Assembly: GCF_024508335.1 (NCBI RefSeq)
Contig: NZ_CP101988.1
Coordinates: 682,001 to 746,000, forward strand
Length of the DNA stretch: 64,000 nucleotides
Origin: Cellulomonas chengniuliangii
GTDB lineage: Bacteria; Actinomycetota; Actinomycetes; Actinomycetales; Cellulomonadaceae
Reading direction: 5' to 3'
Numbering within the stretch: position 1 is the stretch's first letter; every line of letters starts with the position of its first letter. A program made the translations under genes and the position numbers. Positions 1 to 7,915 of this stretch are shown one piece after another. Below the pieces are notes generated by a model. It ran no database searches, was not told where the DNA came from, and saw only the letters and a list, made by a program, of their open reading frames with translations.

Positions 1-1
1 C

Positions 2-85
2 CAGCGCGGCTACCAGGCGAACGCCGCCGTGGTGGACCGCGCCAAGGCGACCTATGAGGCGGCACTCCAGATCGGACGCAACTGA
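2..85 (+). CDS. flgC: Flagellar proximal rod protein FlgC, C-terminal 27 residues only
   Basis: The 5' part lies outside the window. The visible tail reads QRGYQANAAVVDRAK and ends ALQIGRN. This is the conserved C-terminal helix of flagellar rod/hook family proteins, in particular FlgC, which builds the proximal rod. The stop codon TGA (83-85) overlaps the ATG of fliE, the usual flgC-fliE junction. FlgC and FliE interact in the rod base, which supports the call. Only the last helix can be judged, so FlgB or FlgG cannot be excluded from sequence alone, but the neighbour makes FlgC much more likely. Confidence 0.8.
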   Translation, partial: QRGYQANAAVVDRAKATYEAALQIGRN

Positions 86-399
86 TGAGCATCCCCGCGA
101 TCGGTGGCGTGACCTCGGTCGCGCCCACCGCGTACCTGTCCGCGCTGACCGGCGCCGACACCGCAGCCCCGGCCTCCGACGGCAGCGCGTTCGCGTCGGT
201 GCTCGGGTCCATCGACTCGCTGCAGGGCCTGCAGGCGACCAGCAACGAGCTCGCGGTGCGCGCCGTGACCGGTGACCTCGACGACGTGCACGACTACACG
301 GTGGCCGCGGCCGAGGCGAGCCTCACGCTCGAGCTCACCGCGGCGCTGCGCAACAAGGCTGTGGACGCGTTCACCGAGATCATGCGGATGCAGGCCTGA
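85..399 (+). CDS. fliE: Flagellar hook-basal body protein FliE
   Basis: This 104-residue protein has the usual FliE length and composition. FliE is the adaptor between the MS ring (FliF) and the rod and is exported early by the flagellar secretion system. The C-terminal half is the conserved part: an alpha-helical stretch beginning about residue 62, with ASLTLELTAALRNKAV and ending AFTEIMRMQA. This matches the helix found at the FliE C-terminus (typically ..NKxxxAYxEImrMqV). ATG overlaps the flgC stop, and its own TGA overlaps the fliF ATG at 399, so translation is coupled in this operon. Confidence 0.92.
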   Translation: MSIPAIGGVTSVAPTAYLSALTGADTAAPASDGSAFASVLGSIDSLQGLQATSNELAVRAVTGDLDDVHDYTVAAAEASLTLELTAALRNKAVDAFTEIMRMQA

Positions 400-1991
400 T
401 GCCCGCGCAGATCTCCGCGGTGCTGGAGCGGATGGGCGGCACCGTCAAGCAGTTCACGCTGGCGCAGCGCACGCTCGCGATCATCGGACTGGCAGTGCTG
501 GTGCTGGGGGCCGTGGCCCTGACCAGCTGGATGACCAAGCCGAGCCTGAGCCCGCTGTTCACCAGCCTCTCCGCGACCGACGCGAGCGCCGTCGTGGACG
601 AGCTCAGCGCGGCGGGCGTCGCCTACGAGCTCGCCGACGGCGGCTCGACGGTGATGGTCCCCGCCGACCAGCTGTACTCGATGCGCCTCAAGCTGGCGGC
701 GGCGGGCCTGCCCGCGAACGCGGACGGCGCCGGGTACTCGCTGCTCGACGACATGGGCATGACCGCCTCGGAGTTCCAGCAGGAGGTCACCTACCAGCGG
801 GCGCTCGAGGGCGAGCTCTCCAAGACGATCAGCGCGCTGTCCGGGGTCGAGGCCGCGACGGTCAAGCTGGCCATCCCCGAGGACAGCGTCTTCGTGTCGC
901 AGACGGCCGACCCGACCGCCTCGGTGTTCGTCCGGACGGCCCAGGGCTCCACGCTCGGAGCCGAGAAGGTCCAGGCCATCGTGCACCTCGTCTCGGCCGG
1001 CATCGAGGGCATGAAGCCCGCCGACGTCGCCGTTGTCGACTCGAGCGGCGCCGTGCTGTCCACGGTGGGCGCCGAGACCGGCACCGGGCTCTCCGGCCAG
1101 CAGACGGCCGAGTACGAGTCGCGGGTGCAGCTCGCGGTGCAGGCGATGCTCGACCGGCTCGTCGGCGCCGGCAAGTCCGCGGTGACGCTCACCGCCGAGC
1201 TGGACTACGACAAGACGGAGCGGGTCAGCGAGCAGTTCTCGGCGACCCCTGACGTGCCGCCGCTGATCTCCGCGACCACCACCGAGGAGTACACCGGTCG
1301 TGGCAGCACCTCCACCGGGGTGCTCGGCCCGGACAACATCGCCGTGCCGTCGGGGGACGCCGACGCCGGCGCGTACTCGTCGACCACGGAGAACCTCAAC
1401 AACGCCGTGAACAAGGTGACCGAGCAGACGGTCACCGCCCCCGGCAGCGTGAAGCGGCAGTCGCTCGCGGTCGCCGTGGACGCGGCCGCCGCGGCCAAGA
1501 TCGACATGAACGAGCTCACCGCCATGGTCAGCGCCGCCGCGGGCATCGACACCGCGCGGGGCGACACGGTCGCCGTGCAGCGGATGGCCTTCGACACCAC
1601 GACCGCGGAGGCGGCGCAGGCCGCGTTGAGCGCGGCCGACGCGCAGGCGGCGAAGGCCGCGACGGCCTCACTGGTCCGCGAGCTGGCGATCGCCGGCGCG
1701 GTCCTGCTCATCGTGCTGGCGCTGCTCGTCGCGGCCGTCCGCCGGTCGCGGCGGAACCGCCGGGAGTCGCTCGACATCGGCGAGCTGCCCTTGCTGGGCG
1801 CCGGTGACGACCCGCTCGAGCTGGAGGGCCCGGACCTGGCGCTCGCCGCGCTGACCCCGCCGGTGGCGCCGGACGGCTCGGCGATCCGGCGCGCGGAGAT
1901 CAGCGCGCTGGCCGACGAGCAGCCCGCGGAGGTCGCGGACCTCCTGCGCGGCTGGCTCAGCACCTCCGGCTCCGGGGCGGGCAGGCGCTGA
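399..1991 (+). CDS. fliF: Flagellar MS-ring protein FliF
   Basis: FliF forms the membrane-embedded MS ring that houses the export gate and carries the C-ring. The 530-residue protein has the standard layout. A first membrane helix lies at about residues 24-44 (TLAIIGLAVLVLGAVALT). It is followed by the extracytoplasmic YscJ/FliF ring-building modules, including the run LYSMRLKLAAAGLPA, and a low-complexity region around residues 280-340. A second membrane helix lies at about residues 428-447. The cytoplasmic tail ends with EVADLLRGWL, corresponding to the FliG-binding tail seen in other FliFs. The gene sits between fliE and fliG with 1-base overlaps at both ends. Confidence 0.96.
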   Translation: MPAQISAVLERMGGTVKQFTLAQRTLAIIGLAVLVLGAVALTSWMTKPSLSPLFTSLSATDASAVVDELSAAGVAYELADGGSTVMVPADQLYSMRLKLAAAGLPANADGAGYSLLDDMGMTASEFQQEVTYQRALEGELSKTISALSGVEAATVKLAIPEDSVFVSQTADPTASVFVRTAQGSTLGAEKVQAIVHLVSAGIEGMKPADVAVVDSSGAVLSTVGAETGTGLSGQQTAEYESRVQLAVQAMLDRLVGAGKSAVTLTAELDYDKTERVSEQFSATPDVPPLISATTTEEYTGRGSTSTGVLGPDNIAVPSGDADAGAYSSTTENLNNAVNKVTEQTVTAPGSVKRQSLAVAVDAAAAAKIDMNELTAMVSAAAGIDTARGDTVAVQRMAFDTTTAEAAQAALSAADAQAAKAATASLVRELAIAGAVLLIVLALLVAAVRRSRRNRRESLDIGELPLLGAGDDPLELEGPDLALAALTPPVAPDGSAIRRAEISALADEQPAEVADLLRGWLSTSGSGAGRR

Positions 1992-2992
1992 TGGCCACGC
2001 TGACTGGCGCCCAGAAGGCCGCCATGGTGCTGCTCCAGCTGGGCCGTGACCGCGCCGCGCGTGTGATGGCGCAGCTCGACGTCGCCGAGATCGAAGAGCT
2101 GACCGCCGAGATCCTCCGCCTGGAGCACGTCGACCAGGCCGTGGCCGACGAGGTGCTGGACGAGTTCTACGAGGTCTCCCTGAGCGGGCCCGGGGTGGGC
2201 GGCGGCCTGGGCTACGCCCAGCACCTGCTCGAGGCGTCCATCGGACGGGACCAGGCCGCGGGGATGATCGACCGCCTCCAGTCCACGATGGCTGGGCAGC
2301 GGTTCGACTTCCTGCAGAACGCTGACGCCCGCCAGGTGCTGTCGTTGATCAGCGGCGAGCACCCGCAGACCATCGCGCTGGTCCTCGCCCACCTGCGTCC
2401 CGACCACGCGTCGGCGATCCTCGCCGGCCTGGCGGGAGACCTCCAGGCCGAGGTCGCGCACCGCATCGCGCTGATGGAGCGCGCGTCGCCGGACGTGGTG
2501 GCCGTGGTCGCCGACAGCCTGCGCCGCAACGCCTCGACGGTGCTGACCCCGCAGGAGCTCTCCGCCGTCGGCGGCGTGCAGCCGTTGGTGGAGATCATCA
2601 ACCGCGCGGACCCGATGACCGAGAAGCTCATCCTCGAGGGACTGCAGGAGCGGGACGAGGCCCTCGCCGAGGAGGTCCGGAGCCGGATGTTCGTGTTCGG
2701 CGACATCGTGCTGCTCGAGGACCGGGCGATGCAGCTCGTGCTGCGCCAGGTCGAGACGGGCGAGCTCTCCGTGGCGCTCAAGGGCGTCGGCGACGAGGTG
2801 CGCGACAAGATCCTGCGGAACCTGTCCGAGCGGGCGCGCGAGAACCTCCTCGAGGAGGTCGAGCTGCTGGGACCGGTGCGCCTGTCGCAGGTCGAGGACG
2901 CCCGCGCGGGGATCGTGCAGGTCATCCGCCGCCTGGAGGAGGGCGGCCAGATCGTCATCCGCCGCGAGGGCGAGGACGAGTATGTCTCCTGA
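1991..2992 (+). CDS. fliG: Flagellar motor switch protein FliG
   Basis: FliG is the rotor protein that contacts FliF, FliM and the MotA stator and transmits torque. The 333-residue length is normal. Diagnostic motifs are EHPQ at residues 123-126 (middle domain, FliM binding), MFVF at 233-236 (start of the C-terminal domain) and, after it, the charged torque helix with DEVRDKILRNLSERA, where alternating Arg/Lys/Asp/Glu face the stator. The tail holds LGPVRLSQVEDA, a conserved FliG segment. ATG overlaps the fliF stop; the 3' end overlaps fliH by 11 bases. Confidence 0.97.
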   Translation: MATLTGAQKAAMVLLQLGRDRAARVMAQLDVAEIEELTAEILRLEHVDQAVADEVLDEFYEVSLSGPGVGGGLGYAQHLLEASIGRDQAAGMIDRLQSTMAGQRFDFLQNADARQVLSLISGEHPQTIALVLAHLRPDHASAILAGLAGDLQAEVAHRIALMERASPDVVAVVADSLRRNASTVLTPQELSAVGGVQPLVEIINRADPMTEKLILEGLQERDEALAEEVRSRMFVFGDIVLLEDRAMQLVLRQVETGELSVALKGVGDEVRDKILRNLSERARENLLEEVELLGPVRLSQVEDARAGIVQVIRRLEEGGQIVIRREGEDEYVS

Positions 2993-3641
2993 CCTGCGGA
3001 CCAGTCCGTTCCACAGCGCGGCCATCGGCCAGCCCCGAGACGCGGCGCGCGACGCCGCCCGGGCCGCCGAGCTCGAGCTCGCGCGGGGGGCCGGGCACGC
3101 CGTGGGTTTCGCGGCAGGGCGCCGCGAGGCCGCCCAGCTCGCTGCCGTCGAGGCCGAGCGGGTGGCGGCGGAGCGCGCCGTGGCTGACGCCACGCGAGCC
3201 GCCGAGCACGCTGCCGCGCTGGCAGTGCTCGAGCGGGCGGCCGCCGCCGCGGCAGCGCGCACCGCTCCGGTCCTCGCCGAGCTCGAGCAGCGCCTGCACG
3301 GCGCGGCCCTCGAGCTCGCCCAGGCCGTGCTCGGCCACGAGCTGCGGGACGGCGAGCACTCGGCGCGCGCGGCGCTGGCCCGCGTGCGGCAGCACCCCCA
3401 GCAGGTGGGCCCGCAGACGGTGCGGATGCACCCGCGCGACCTCGCGGCGCTCGAGGCCGTCGGCGTGACGGCCGACATCGACGGGCTCACGCTGGTCGCC
3501 GACGCGACGCTCGGGCTGGGCGACGCGGTGAGCGAGCACCCCGACGGGTACCTGGACGCCCGACTGGCCACCGCCCTGGACCGGGTGCGCGCGGCGCTCG
3601 AGCTGCCGCTGGCGAGCACTGCCGGGCAGGAGCCGGCGTGA
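2982..3641 (+). CDS. fliH: Flagellar export ATPase regulator FliH
   Basis: This 219-residue protein is rich in Ala, Glu and Arg over residues 15-110, predicting a long helical/coiled-coil arm like the peripheral stalk formed by FliH. FliH binds the FliI ATPase and docks it at the export gate. The C-terminal half (about 115-205) shows the FliH/V-ATPase E-subunit-like pattern, with VRQHPQQVGPQTVRMHP followed by hydrophobic beta strands. FliH diverges strongly between phyla, so the call rests on length, helical arm, C-terminal pattern and its position exactly between fliG and fliI. It overlaps fliG by 11 bases and fliI by 4. Confidence 0.88.
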   Translation: MSPDLRTSPFHSAAIGQPRDAARDAARAAELELARGAGHAVGFAAGRREAAQLAAVEAERVAAERAVADATRAAEHAAALAVLERAAAAAAARTAPVLAELEQRLHGAALELAQAVLGHELRDGEHSARAALARVRQHPQQVGPQTVRMHPRDLAALEAVGVTADIDGLTLVADATLGLGDAVSEHPDGYLDARLATALDRVRAALELPLASTAGQEPA

Positions 3642-4993
3642 GCGCCCCCACGCTCGACCCCCCCGTGGCGTTCTCCGAGACGGGCGCCTCCTGCTGGGAC
3701 CGCGCTCTGCGGGTCGCGCGGCCCGAGGTGGTGGGCTCGGTGCGAGGCATCGTCGGCCTGACCATCGAGGTCGCCGGGACGATGTCCGCGGTGGGCGACC
3801 TCGTCCAGATCGGCTCCGGGCCCGACGCGGTGCCCGCCGAGGTCGTCGCGGCGGATCGCGACGCGGCACGGTGCATGCCGCTCGGCCCCACGCACGGGCT
3901 CCGCAGCGGCATGCCGGTGCGCGCCCTGGGCTCCGCGCTCACCGCCCCCGTGGGGCGCGGCCTGCTCGGACGCGTCGTGGACGGCCTGGGCCGCCCGATC
4001 GACGGCAAGGGCCCGCTCCGTGCCGACGCGCGCCTGCCCGTCACCGGGAACGCGCCGCACCCCCTCGAGCGCGCCCGGGTCGCCGAGCCGCTCGAGCTCG
4101 GCGTGCGGGTGCTCGACACCTTGGTGACGGTCGGCCGCGGGCAGCGCATGGGCCTGTTCGCCGGCTCCGGCGTCGGCAAGTCGAGCCTGCTGTCCATGGT
4201 CGCGCGCGGCACCGACGCCGAGGTGTCCGTGATCGCCCTGGTCGGGGAGCGTGGCCGTGAGGTGCGCGAGTTCCTCGAGGACGACCTGGGCCCCGAGGGC
4301 CTGGCGCGTTCGGTGGTGGTCGTCGCGACCTCGGACGAGCCGCCCTTGGTGCGCCTCCGCTCGGCCTTCGTGGCCACCCGGATCGCTGAGGGCTTTCGCG
4401 ACGAGGGCTCGCACGTCGTGCTGATGATGGACTCCCTGACCCGCGTGGCGATGGCGCAGCGCGAGATCGGCCTGTCGGTGGGGGAGCCCCCGGCGACGCG
4501 CGGCTACCCGCCCAGCACCTTCGCGCTGCTCGCCCAGCTGCTCGAGCGGGCCGGCACCGCGGCCACCGGGTCGATCACCGGCATCTACACCGTGCTGGTC
4601 GACGGTGACGACCACAACGAGCCGATCGCCGACGCGGCCCGCTCGATCCTCGACGGCCACGTGGTGCTCGACCGCAAGCTCGCGGTCGCCGGCCACTTCC
4701 CGAGCGTCGACGCGCTCGCGTCGATCTCCCGCGTCGCCACCCGCGTCATCTCCCGCGAGCAGCGGAGCCTGGCTGTCGGCCTGCGCACCGTGATGGCCGC
4801 GCGCCGCCAGGCGCAGGACCTGCTCGACGTGGGCGCCTATGTCTCGGGATCCAACCCCCTGGTGGACGCGGCCGTCACGCACGGCCGCGCCATCGACGCG
4901 TTCCTGCAGCAGCCCCTCGAGGACGCCGCCGGCGCCGAGGACTCCTGGCGGCGGCTGGCCGAGCTGGTGGCCGTGATGGGCGTGACCGCATGA
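3638..4993 (+). CDS. fliI: Flagellum-specific export ATPase FliI
   Basis: FliI is the hexameric ATPase of the flagellar type III export apparatus, homologous to F1-ATPase beta subunits. The 451-residue protein has the Walker A loop GSGVGKSS at residues 176-183, Walker B in VVLMMDSLTR, and the catalytic-Glu segment VGERGREVREFLED. The Arg-rich region GEPPATRGYPPSTF is characteristic of FliI/type III ATPases. The start is GTG at 3638, giving a 4-base GTGA overlap with fliH. The C-terminus ends just before fliJ with a 4-base overlap, so fliH-I-J are translationally coupled. Confidence 0.97.
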   Translation: MSAPTLDPPVAFSETGASCWDRALRVARPEVVGSVRGIVGLTIEVAGTMSAVGDLVQIGSGPDAVPAEVVAADRDAARCMPLGPTHGLRSGMPVRALGSALTAPVGRGLLGRVVDGLGRPIDGKGPLRADARLPVTGNAPHPLERARVAEPLELGVRVLDTLVTVGRGQRMGLFAGSGVGKSSLLSMVARGTDAEVSVIALVGERGREVREFLEDDLGPEGLARSVVVVATSDEPPLVRLRSAFVATRIAEGFRDEGSHVVLMMDSLTRVAMAQREIGLSVGEPPATRGYPPSTFALLAQLLERAGTAATGSITGIYTVLVDGDDHNEPIADAARSILDGHVVLDRKLAVAGHFPSVDALASISRVATRVISREQRSLAVGLRTVMAARRQAQDLLDVGAYVSGSNPLVDAAVTHGRAIDAFLQQPLEDAAGAEDSWRRLAELVAVMGVTA

Positions 4994-5427
4994 GCCGCGC
5001 ATTCCGCCTGGCGAGCCTGCTGCGGCTGCGCGGCATCGCCGAGGACCGCGCCGCCGTCGAGCTCGCCGCCGCCACCCGCCGTCGGGACGAGGCGGAGCGC
5101 CGTCGGCTCGACACCGAGGTGATGCTCGGGAACGCCGCGCTGCCCGCTCGGGCCGACGAGCTGCACTGGCGCGCGGCCATCGCGAGCCGCACCGCCCTCA
5201 GCGGCCTGCTGATCGAGCACGGGACGCGCGTGGCGCGAGCCCAGGACGACGTGGATGGCGCGCAGGGAGTGTGGTCGCAGGCGCGCACCGCCACCCGCAC
5301 GTTGGAGAAGCTCGAGGAGCGGCACGACGCCGAGGTCCGCTCGGAGGACGAGCGGGCCGAGCAGGCGGTCCTCGACGAGGTCGCGGGGCGTCGGCGCCCC
5401 GCGGGAGCAGACGGAGGACCCCGATGA
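4990..5427 (+). CDS. fliJ: Flagellar export chaperone FliJ
   Basis: This 145-residue, strongly charged protein is predicted to be almost all helix. It is rich in Arg/Glu/Ala with heptad-like spacing, matching the two-helix coiled coil of FliJ that inserts into the FliI hexamer like the F1 gamma subunit. The opening MSRAFRLASLLRLRGIAED resembles other FliJ N-termini (basic, then LLxLR). Sequence conservation of FliJ is weak, so identity rests on length, coiled-coil character and location directly after fliI (4-base overlap). Its stop overlaps the ATG of the following peptidase gene. Confidence 0.87.
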   Translation: MSRAFRLASLLRLRGIAEDRAAVELAAATRRRDEAERRRLDTEVMLGNAALPARADELHWRAAIASRTALSGLLIEHGTRVARAQDDVDGAQGVWSQARTATRTLEKLEERHDAEVRSEDERAEQAVLDEVAGRRRPAGADGGPR

Positions 5428-6119
5428 GCGGCATGGCAGGCGTGCAGCCCAGCGGCATGGCGGGCGTGCAGGCGCGTATCGCGGAGCTTCGCCAGCTCGT
5501 GGAGCCCACCGCGCCGGTCGTGGCGTCGGCAGTGGCGGCCTCGACCAGTGGGGGCAGCTCGGACGCGTCCTTCGCCGCGGCCCTCGCGGCCCTCGGCGTG
5601 GACCCGGCCCAGTACGCGGCGCTGGCTGGCGGATCGTCCGGCTCGGGCGCCGCGACGGGCCAGGGCCTCGTGGAGGCGGCCAAGAAGTACCTCGGCGTCC
5701 CGTACGTGTGGGGTGGCGAGACCCTCGACGAGGGCGGCCTGGACTGCTCCGGCCTGGTGCTCCGCGCCATGACCGACCTGGGCGTCGGAGACGGCGTCCC
5801 GCGCACCGCACGGCAGCAGATGACCATCGGCGCGCCGGTGGCGAGCCTCGACCAGGCCCTGCCCGGGGACCTCCTGGTCTTCGGCGGCGGCACGCACATC
5901 GGCATCTATGTAGGGGACGGCCAGATGATCGACGCGCCCAGGGCGGGCTCGCACGTGCAGATCCGCGACGTGTACGCGACGCCCACCGCCATCCGGCGCG
6001 TGCTGCCGCAGGAGGCGGCGGTCGCCGACCCGGGCGTGGCCCTGTCAGCGGCGCTGACCACCGCGACCGCGCAGCGCAGCGTGCTGAGCCTGATGGCCGG
6101 CGCGGGGGTGGCCTCGTGA
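5424..6119 (+). CDS. NlpC/P60 peptidoglycan hydrolase inside the flagellar operon
   Basis: This 231-residue protein has a C-terminal NlpC/P60 cysteine-peptidase domain from about residue 82 onward. The catalytic Cys lies in LDCSGLVLRAM (Cys108) and the catalytic His in GTHIGIYVGDG. The family cleaves D-gamma-Glu to diamino-acid bonds in peptidoglycan stems. Residues 1-80 are low-complexity (Ala, Ser, Gly) with no Sec signal peptide, so export by the flagellar type III system is an inference. The start is ATG 5424, preceded by GGAGG at 5413-5417 and overlapping the fliJ stop. It lies between fliJ and fliK and probably plays the wall-opening role that FlgJ has in proteobacteria, letting the rod pass through the wall. 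Confidence 0.9.
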   Translation: MSGMAGVQPSGMAGVQARIAELRQLVEPTAPVVASAVAASTSGGSSDASFAAALAALGVDPAQYAALAGGSSGSGAATGQGLVEAAKKYLGVPYVWGGETLDEGGLDCSGLVLRAMTDLGVGDGVPRTARQQMTIGAPVASLDQALPGDLLVFGGGTHIGIYVGDGQMIDAPRAGSHVQIRDVYATPTAIRRVLPQEAAVADPGVALSAALTTATAQRSVLSLMAGAGVAS

Positions 6120-7420
6120 CCGCGCCAGTGGCGTCGCGCGGCGTGCCCGCACCCGCCCCCGCGCCGCAACCGGCGCAGTCTGCGCCGGGGCGCTCCGCGA
6201 CCCAGCAGGACTTCGACGCGGTGCTCCGCGACCAGGTCCGACGTGACGACGTGCGGCGCGACGACGTCCGACGTGACGACGTTCGACGTGATGACGTCCG
6301 ACGTGAGCAGGCGGGACGCGACCAGGTCGGACGCGGCGCCCAGACGCGTGTCCAGGACCGTCCAGCGGGGGTCGCCCCCAGCACCGAGGGCGAGGCGACG
6401 CTCGACAGCGGCCTCACCGGAGCGATCGCGGCCGCCGCCCAGCTCGTGGCGGCCCCGGTGGTCCCGTCGGCGCCGCTGGCGGCTCCCACCGCTGCCGAGG
6501 GGCCCGAGGGCGCGCCGGCCGGGACCAGCCTGACGCCTGTCGCCGACCCGTCTGCGCTCGCGACGGCGCTCGCGGCGGCCTCGACCGCCGCGTCGCTCGG
6601 TGGGGCGCCATCCGGCGTCGTCGCGGACGGCGCCGGGACGGCCGGTGGCGCAGCGGTCCTCGGCGCGCAGGCGTCGCCGGTCATCGCCGCCGCGGACGTC
6701 GCCGCGATTCCACCTAGCCCGGTCGCCGGTGAGACGGCGCCTGTCGTCGTGCCGCCTCGTGCCGTCATGCCCGAGCCCGTCGTCAGCGCGCCCACCGCGC
6801 CGACCGGCGTGCCCGCCGCCGCGGTGGACGGACAGGGCGCGGCGCCGCGCGCAGCCCAGCCCGCCGCCCCCGCGCCAGCGGCCCCCGCCGCGCCCGTCCC
6901 GGCGGACGCGCTGCCCGCCGTCGCGACCGCTCCCGTGGAGCCGCCCGTCGCGCCCGCCGCCGTGCGGGCAGCGGTCCCCGTCCCGCCGCCCCCGCCCGTG
7001 CCGGTCGCCGCCCAGCTCGCGCCCCAGCTCGCGTCGCTGCGCAGCCTGGGGGAGGGGCAGCACGTGATGTCCCTCGCGATCGACCCCGAGCACCTCGGCC
7101 CCGTGCGGGTCGTCGCGCACATCAGCCCCGACGCCATCCGGATCGAGCTGATCGGGGCCACGGACGCCTCACGCGAGGCGCTGCGCGGCTCGCTCTCCGA
7201 GCTGCGGCGGGACCTCGCCGCGTCAGGCCTGCAGGCCGAGCTCCAGCTCGGGCAGCGGCAGGCTGGCTCGAGCGACCAGGGCCGCGCCGACGGAGGACCC
7301 GCTCGCGGCGCCTCCCCGACAGCCTCCACCGGCGCCGGCGGCACTGCCGCCGGGGACCTCCCCACCCAGCCCCGCACCCCGTCGGCCACCCGGCCCGGCG
7401 GCATCGACGTCATCGCCTGA
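6116..7420 (+). CDS. fliK: Flagellar hook-length control protein FliK
   Basis: This 434-residue protein starts at GTG 6116 (GTGA overlap with the preceding peptidase). FliK is secreted as a molecular ruler and switches export specificity from hook to filament. The N-terminal three quarters are Ala/Pro/Val-rich low complexity, as in other FliKs, with a short 5-residue tandem repeat (VRRDD) near residue 41. The conserved C-terminal hook-length domain (about residues 315-385) contains MSLAIDPEHLGPVRV, the family's LxPexLGxvrV signature, then the Leu-rich LRGSLSELRRDLAASGLQ. flgD and flgE follow, the usual substrates of this control. Confidence 0.93.
   Translation: MTAPVASRGVPAPAPAPQPAQSAPGRSATQQDFDAVLRDQVRRDDVRRDDVRRDDVRRDDVRREQAGRDQVGRGAQTRVQDRPAGVAPSTEGEATLDSGLTGAIAAAAQLVAAPVVPSAPLAAPTAAEGPEGAPAGTSLTPVADPSALATALAAASTAASLGGAPSGVVADGAGTAGGAAVLGAQASPVIAAADVAAIPPSPVAGETAPVVVPPRAVMPEPVVSAPTAPTGVPAAAVDGQGAAPRAAQPAAPAPAAPAAPVPADALPAVATAPVEPPVAPAAVRAAVPVPPPPPVPVAAQLAPQLASLRSLGEGQHVMSLAIDPEHLGPVRVVAHISPDAIRIELIGATDASREALRGSLSELRRDLAASGLQAELQLGQRQAGSSDQGRADGGPARGASPTASTGAGGTAAGDLPTQPRTPSATRPGGIDVIA
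6221..6340 (+). repeat. 15-bp tandem repeat within fliK (8 units, 4 near-identical)
   Basis: Eight consecutive 15-base units encode LRDQ-VRRDD-VRRDD-VRRDD-VRRDD-VRREQ-AGRDQ-VGRGA. Units 2-5 (6236-6295) differ from one another only at scattered positions; the flanking units are more degenerate. The unit is a multiple of three, so copy-number change would alter ruler length without breaking the frame. It encodes a highly charged segment in an otherwise Ala/Pro-rich protein. Confidence 0.9.
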
Positions 7421-7435
7421 ACAGGAGCGCACCCC

Positions 7436-7885
7436 TTGAGCATCGACGCGTCCGCCATCTACTCGGCTCCCGCCTCGTCCACCGGGTCGACCACCTCGGC
7501 GGCCAAGAACACCCTCGACTCGCAGGCGTTCCTCAACCTGCTCGTCGCGCAGCTCTCCAACCAGGACCCGAGCTCGCCGATGGACACCAACGACCTGATG
7601 GCCCAGACCACCCAGCTCGCCACCATGGAGCAGCTCACCGAGCTGACCTCGACCTCGCGCGAGGGCTTCGCGCTGCAGATGCGGATGGCCGCGGCCGGCC
7701 TCGTCGGCCAGCAGGTCACCTACACCGACGCGGAGGGCGTGACCCAGACCGGGGTCGTCTCGTCCGTGTCCTACCGGACCTCGGTGCCGACTGTGATGGT
7801 CGGCGACGCCGAGGTGTCCCTCGACTCCGTGGCCACGGTCACGGCGCCCGGCACGACCCCCGCCACCCCCGCGCCCAGCGCCTGA
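7436..7885 (+). CDS. flgD: Flagellar hook cap/assembly protein FlgD
   Basis: FlgD caps the growing hook and scaffolds FlgE polymerisation. The N-terminal signature is clear: DSQAFLNLLVAQLSNQDPSSP, the FlgD F1 region (typically FLxLLvaQLqnQDP), then MDTNDLMAQTTQLATMEQL. At 149 residues it is a short FlgD, keeping a reduced C-terminal beta domain (VGQQVTYTDAEG onwards). The start is TTG at 7436, supported by AGGAG at 7423-7427 with 8-base spacing and by absence of a better start. The gene lies between fliK and flgE. Confidence 0.95.
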   Translation: MSIDASAIYSAPASSTGSTTSAAKNTLDSQAFLNLLVAQLSNQDPSSPMDTNDLMAQTTQLATMEQLTELTSTSREGFALQMRMAAAGLVGQQVTYTDAEGVTQTGVVSSVSYRTSVPTVMVGDAEVSLDSVATVTAPGTTPATPAPSA

Positions 7886-7915
7886 CGCAGGCCTCCTCCA
7901 CCGAAGGGAACTTCC

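Noticed and set aside
1205-5002. A 1265-codon open frame on the - strand opposite fliF-fliI
   Set aside because: It is antisense to well-supported flagellar genes, has the Ala/Arg/Gly/His-rich composition of GC-rich shadow frames and no recognisable domain. Similar long shadows opposite fliK, cheA and rocD were left out for the same reason.
6221-6340. CRISPR-like repeat array
   Set aside because: The units are direct 15-mers without spacers and lie in frame in fliK; they are a coding tandem repeat.
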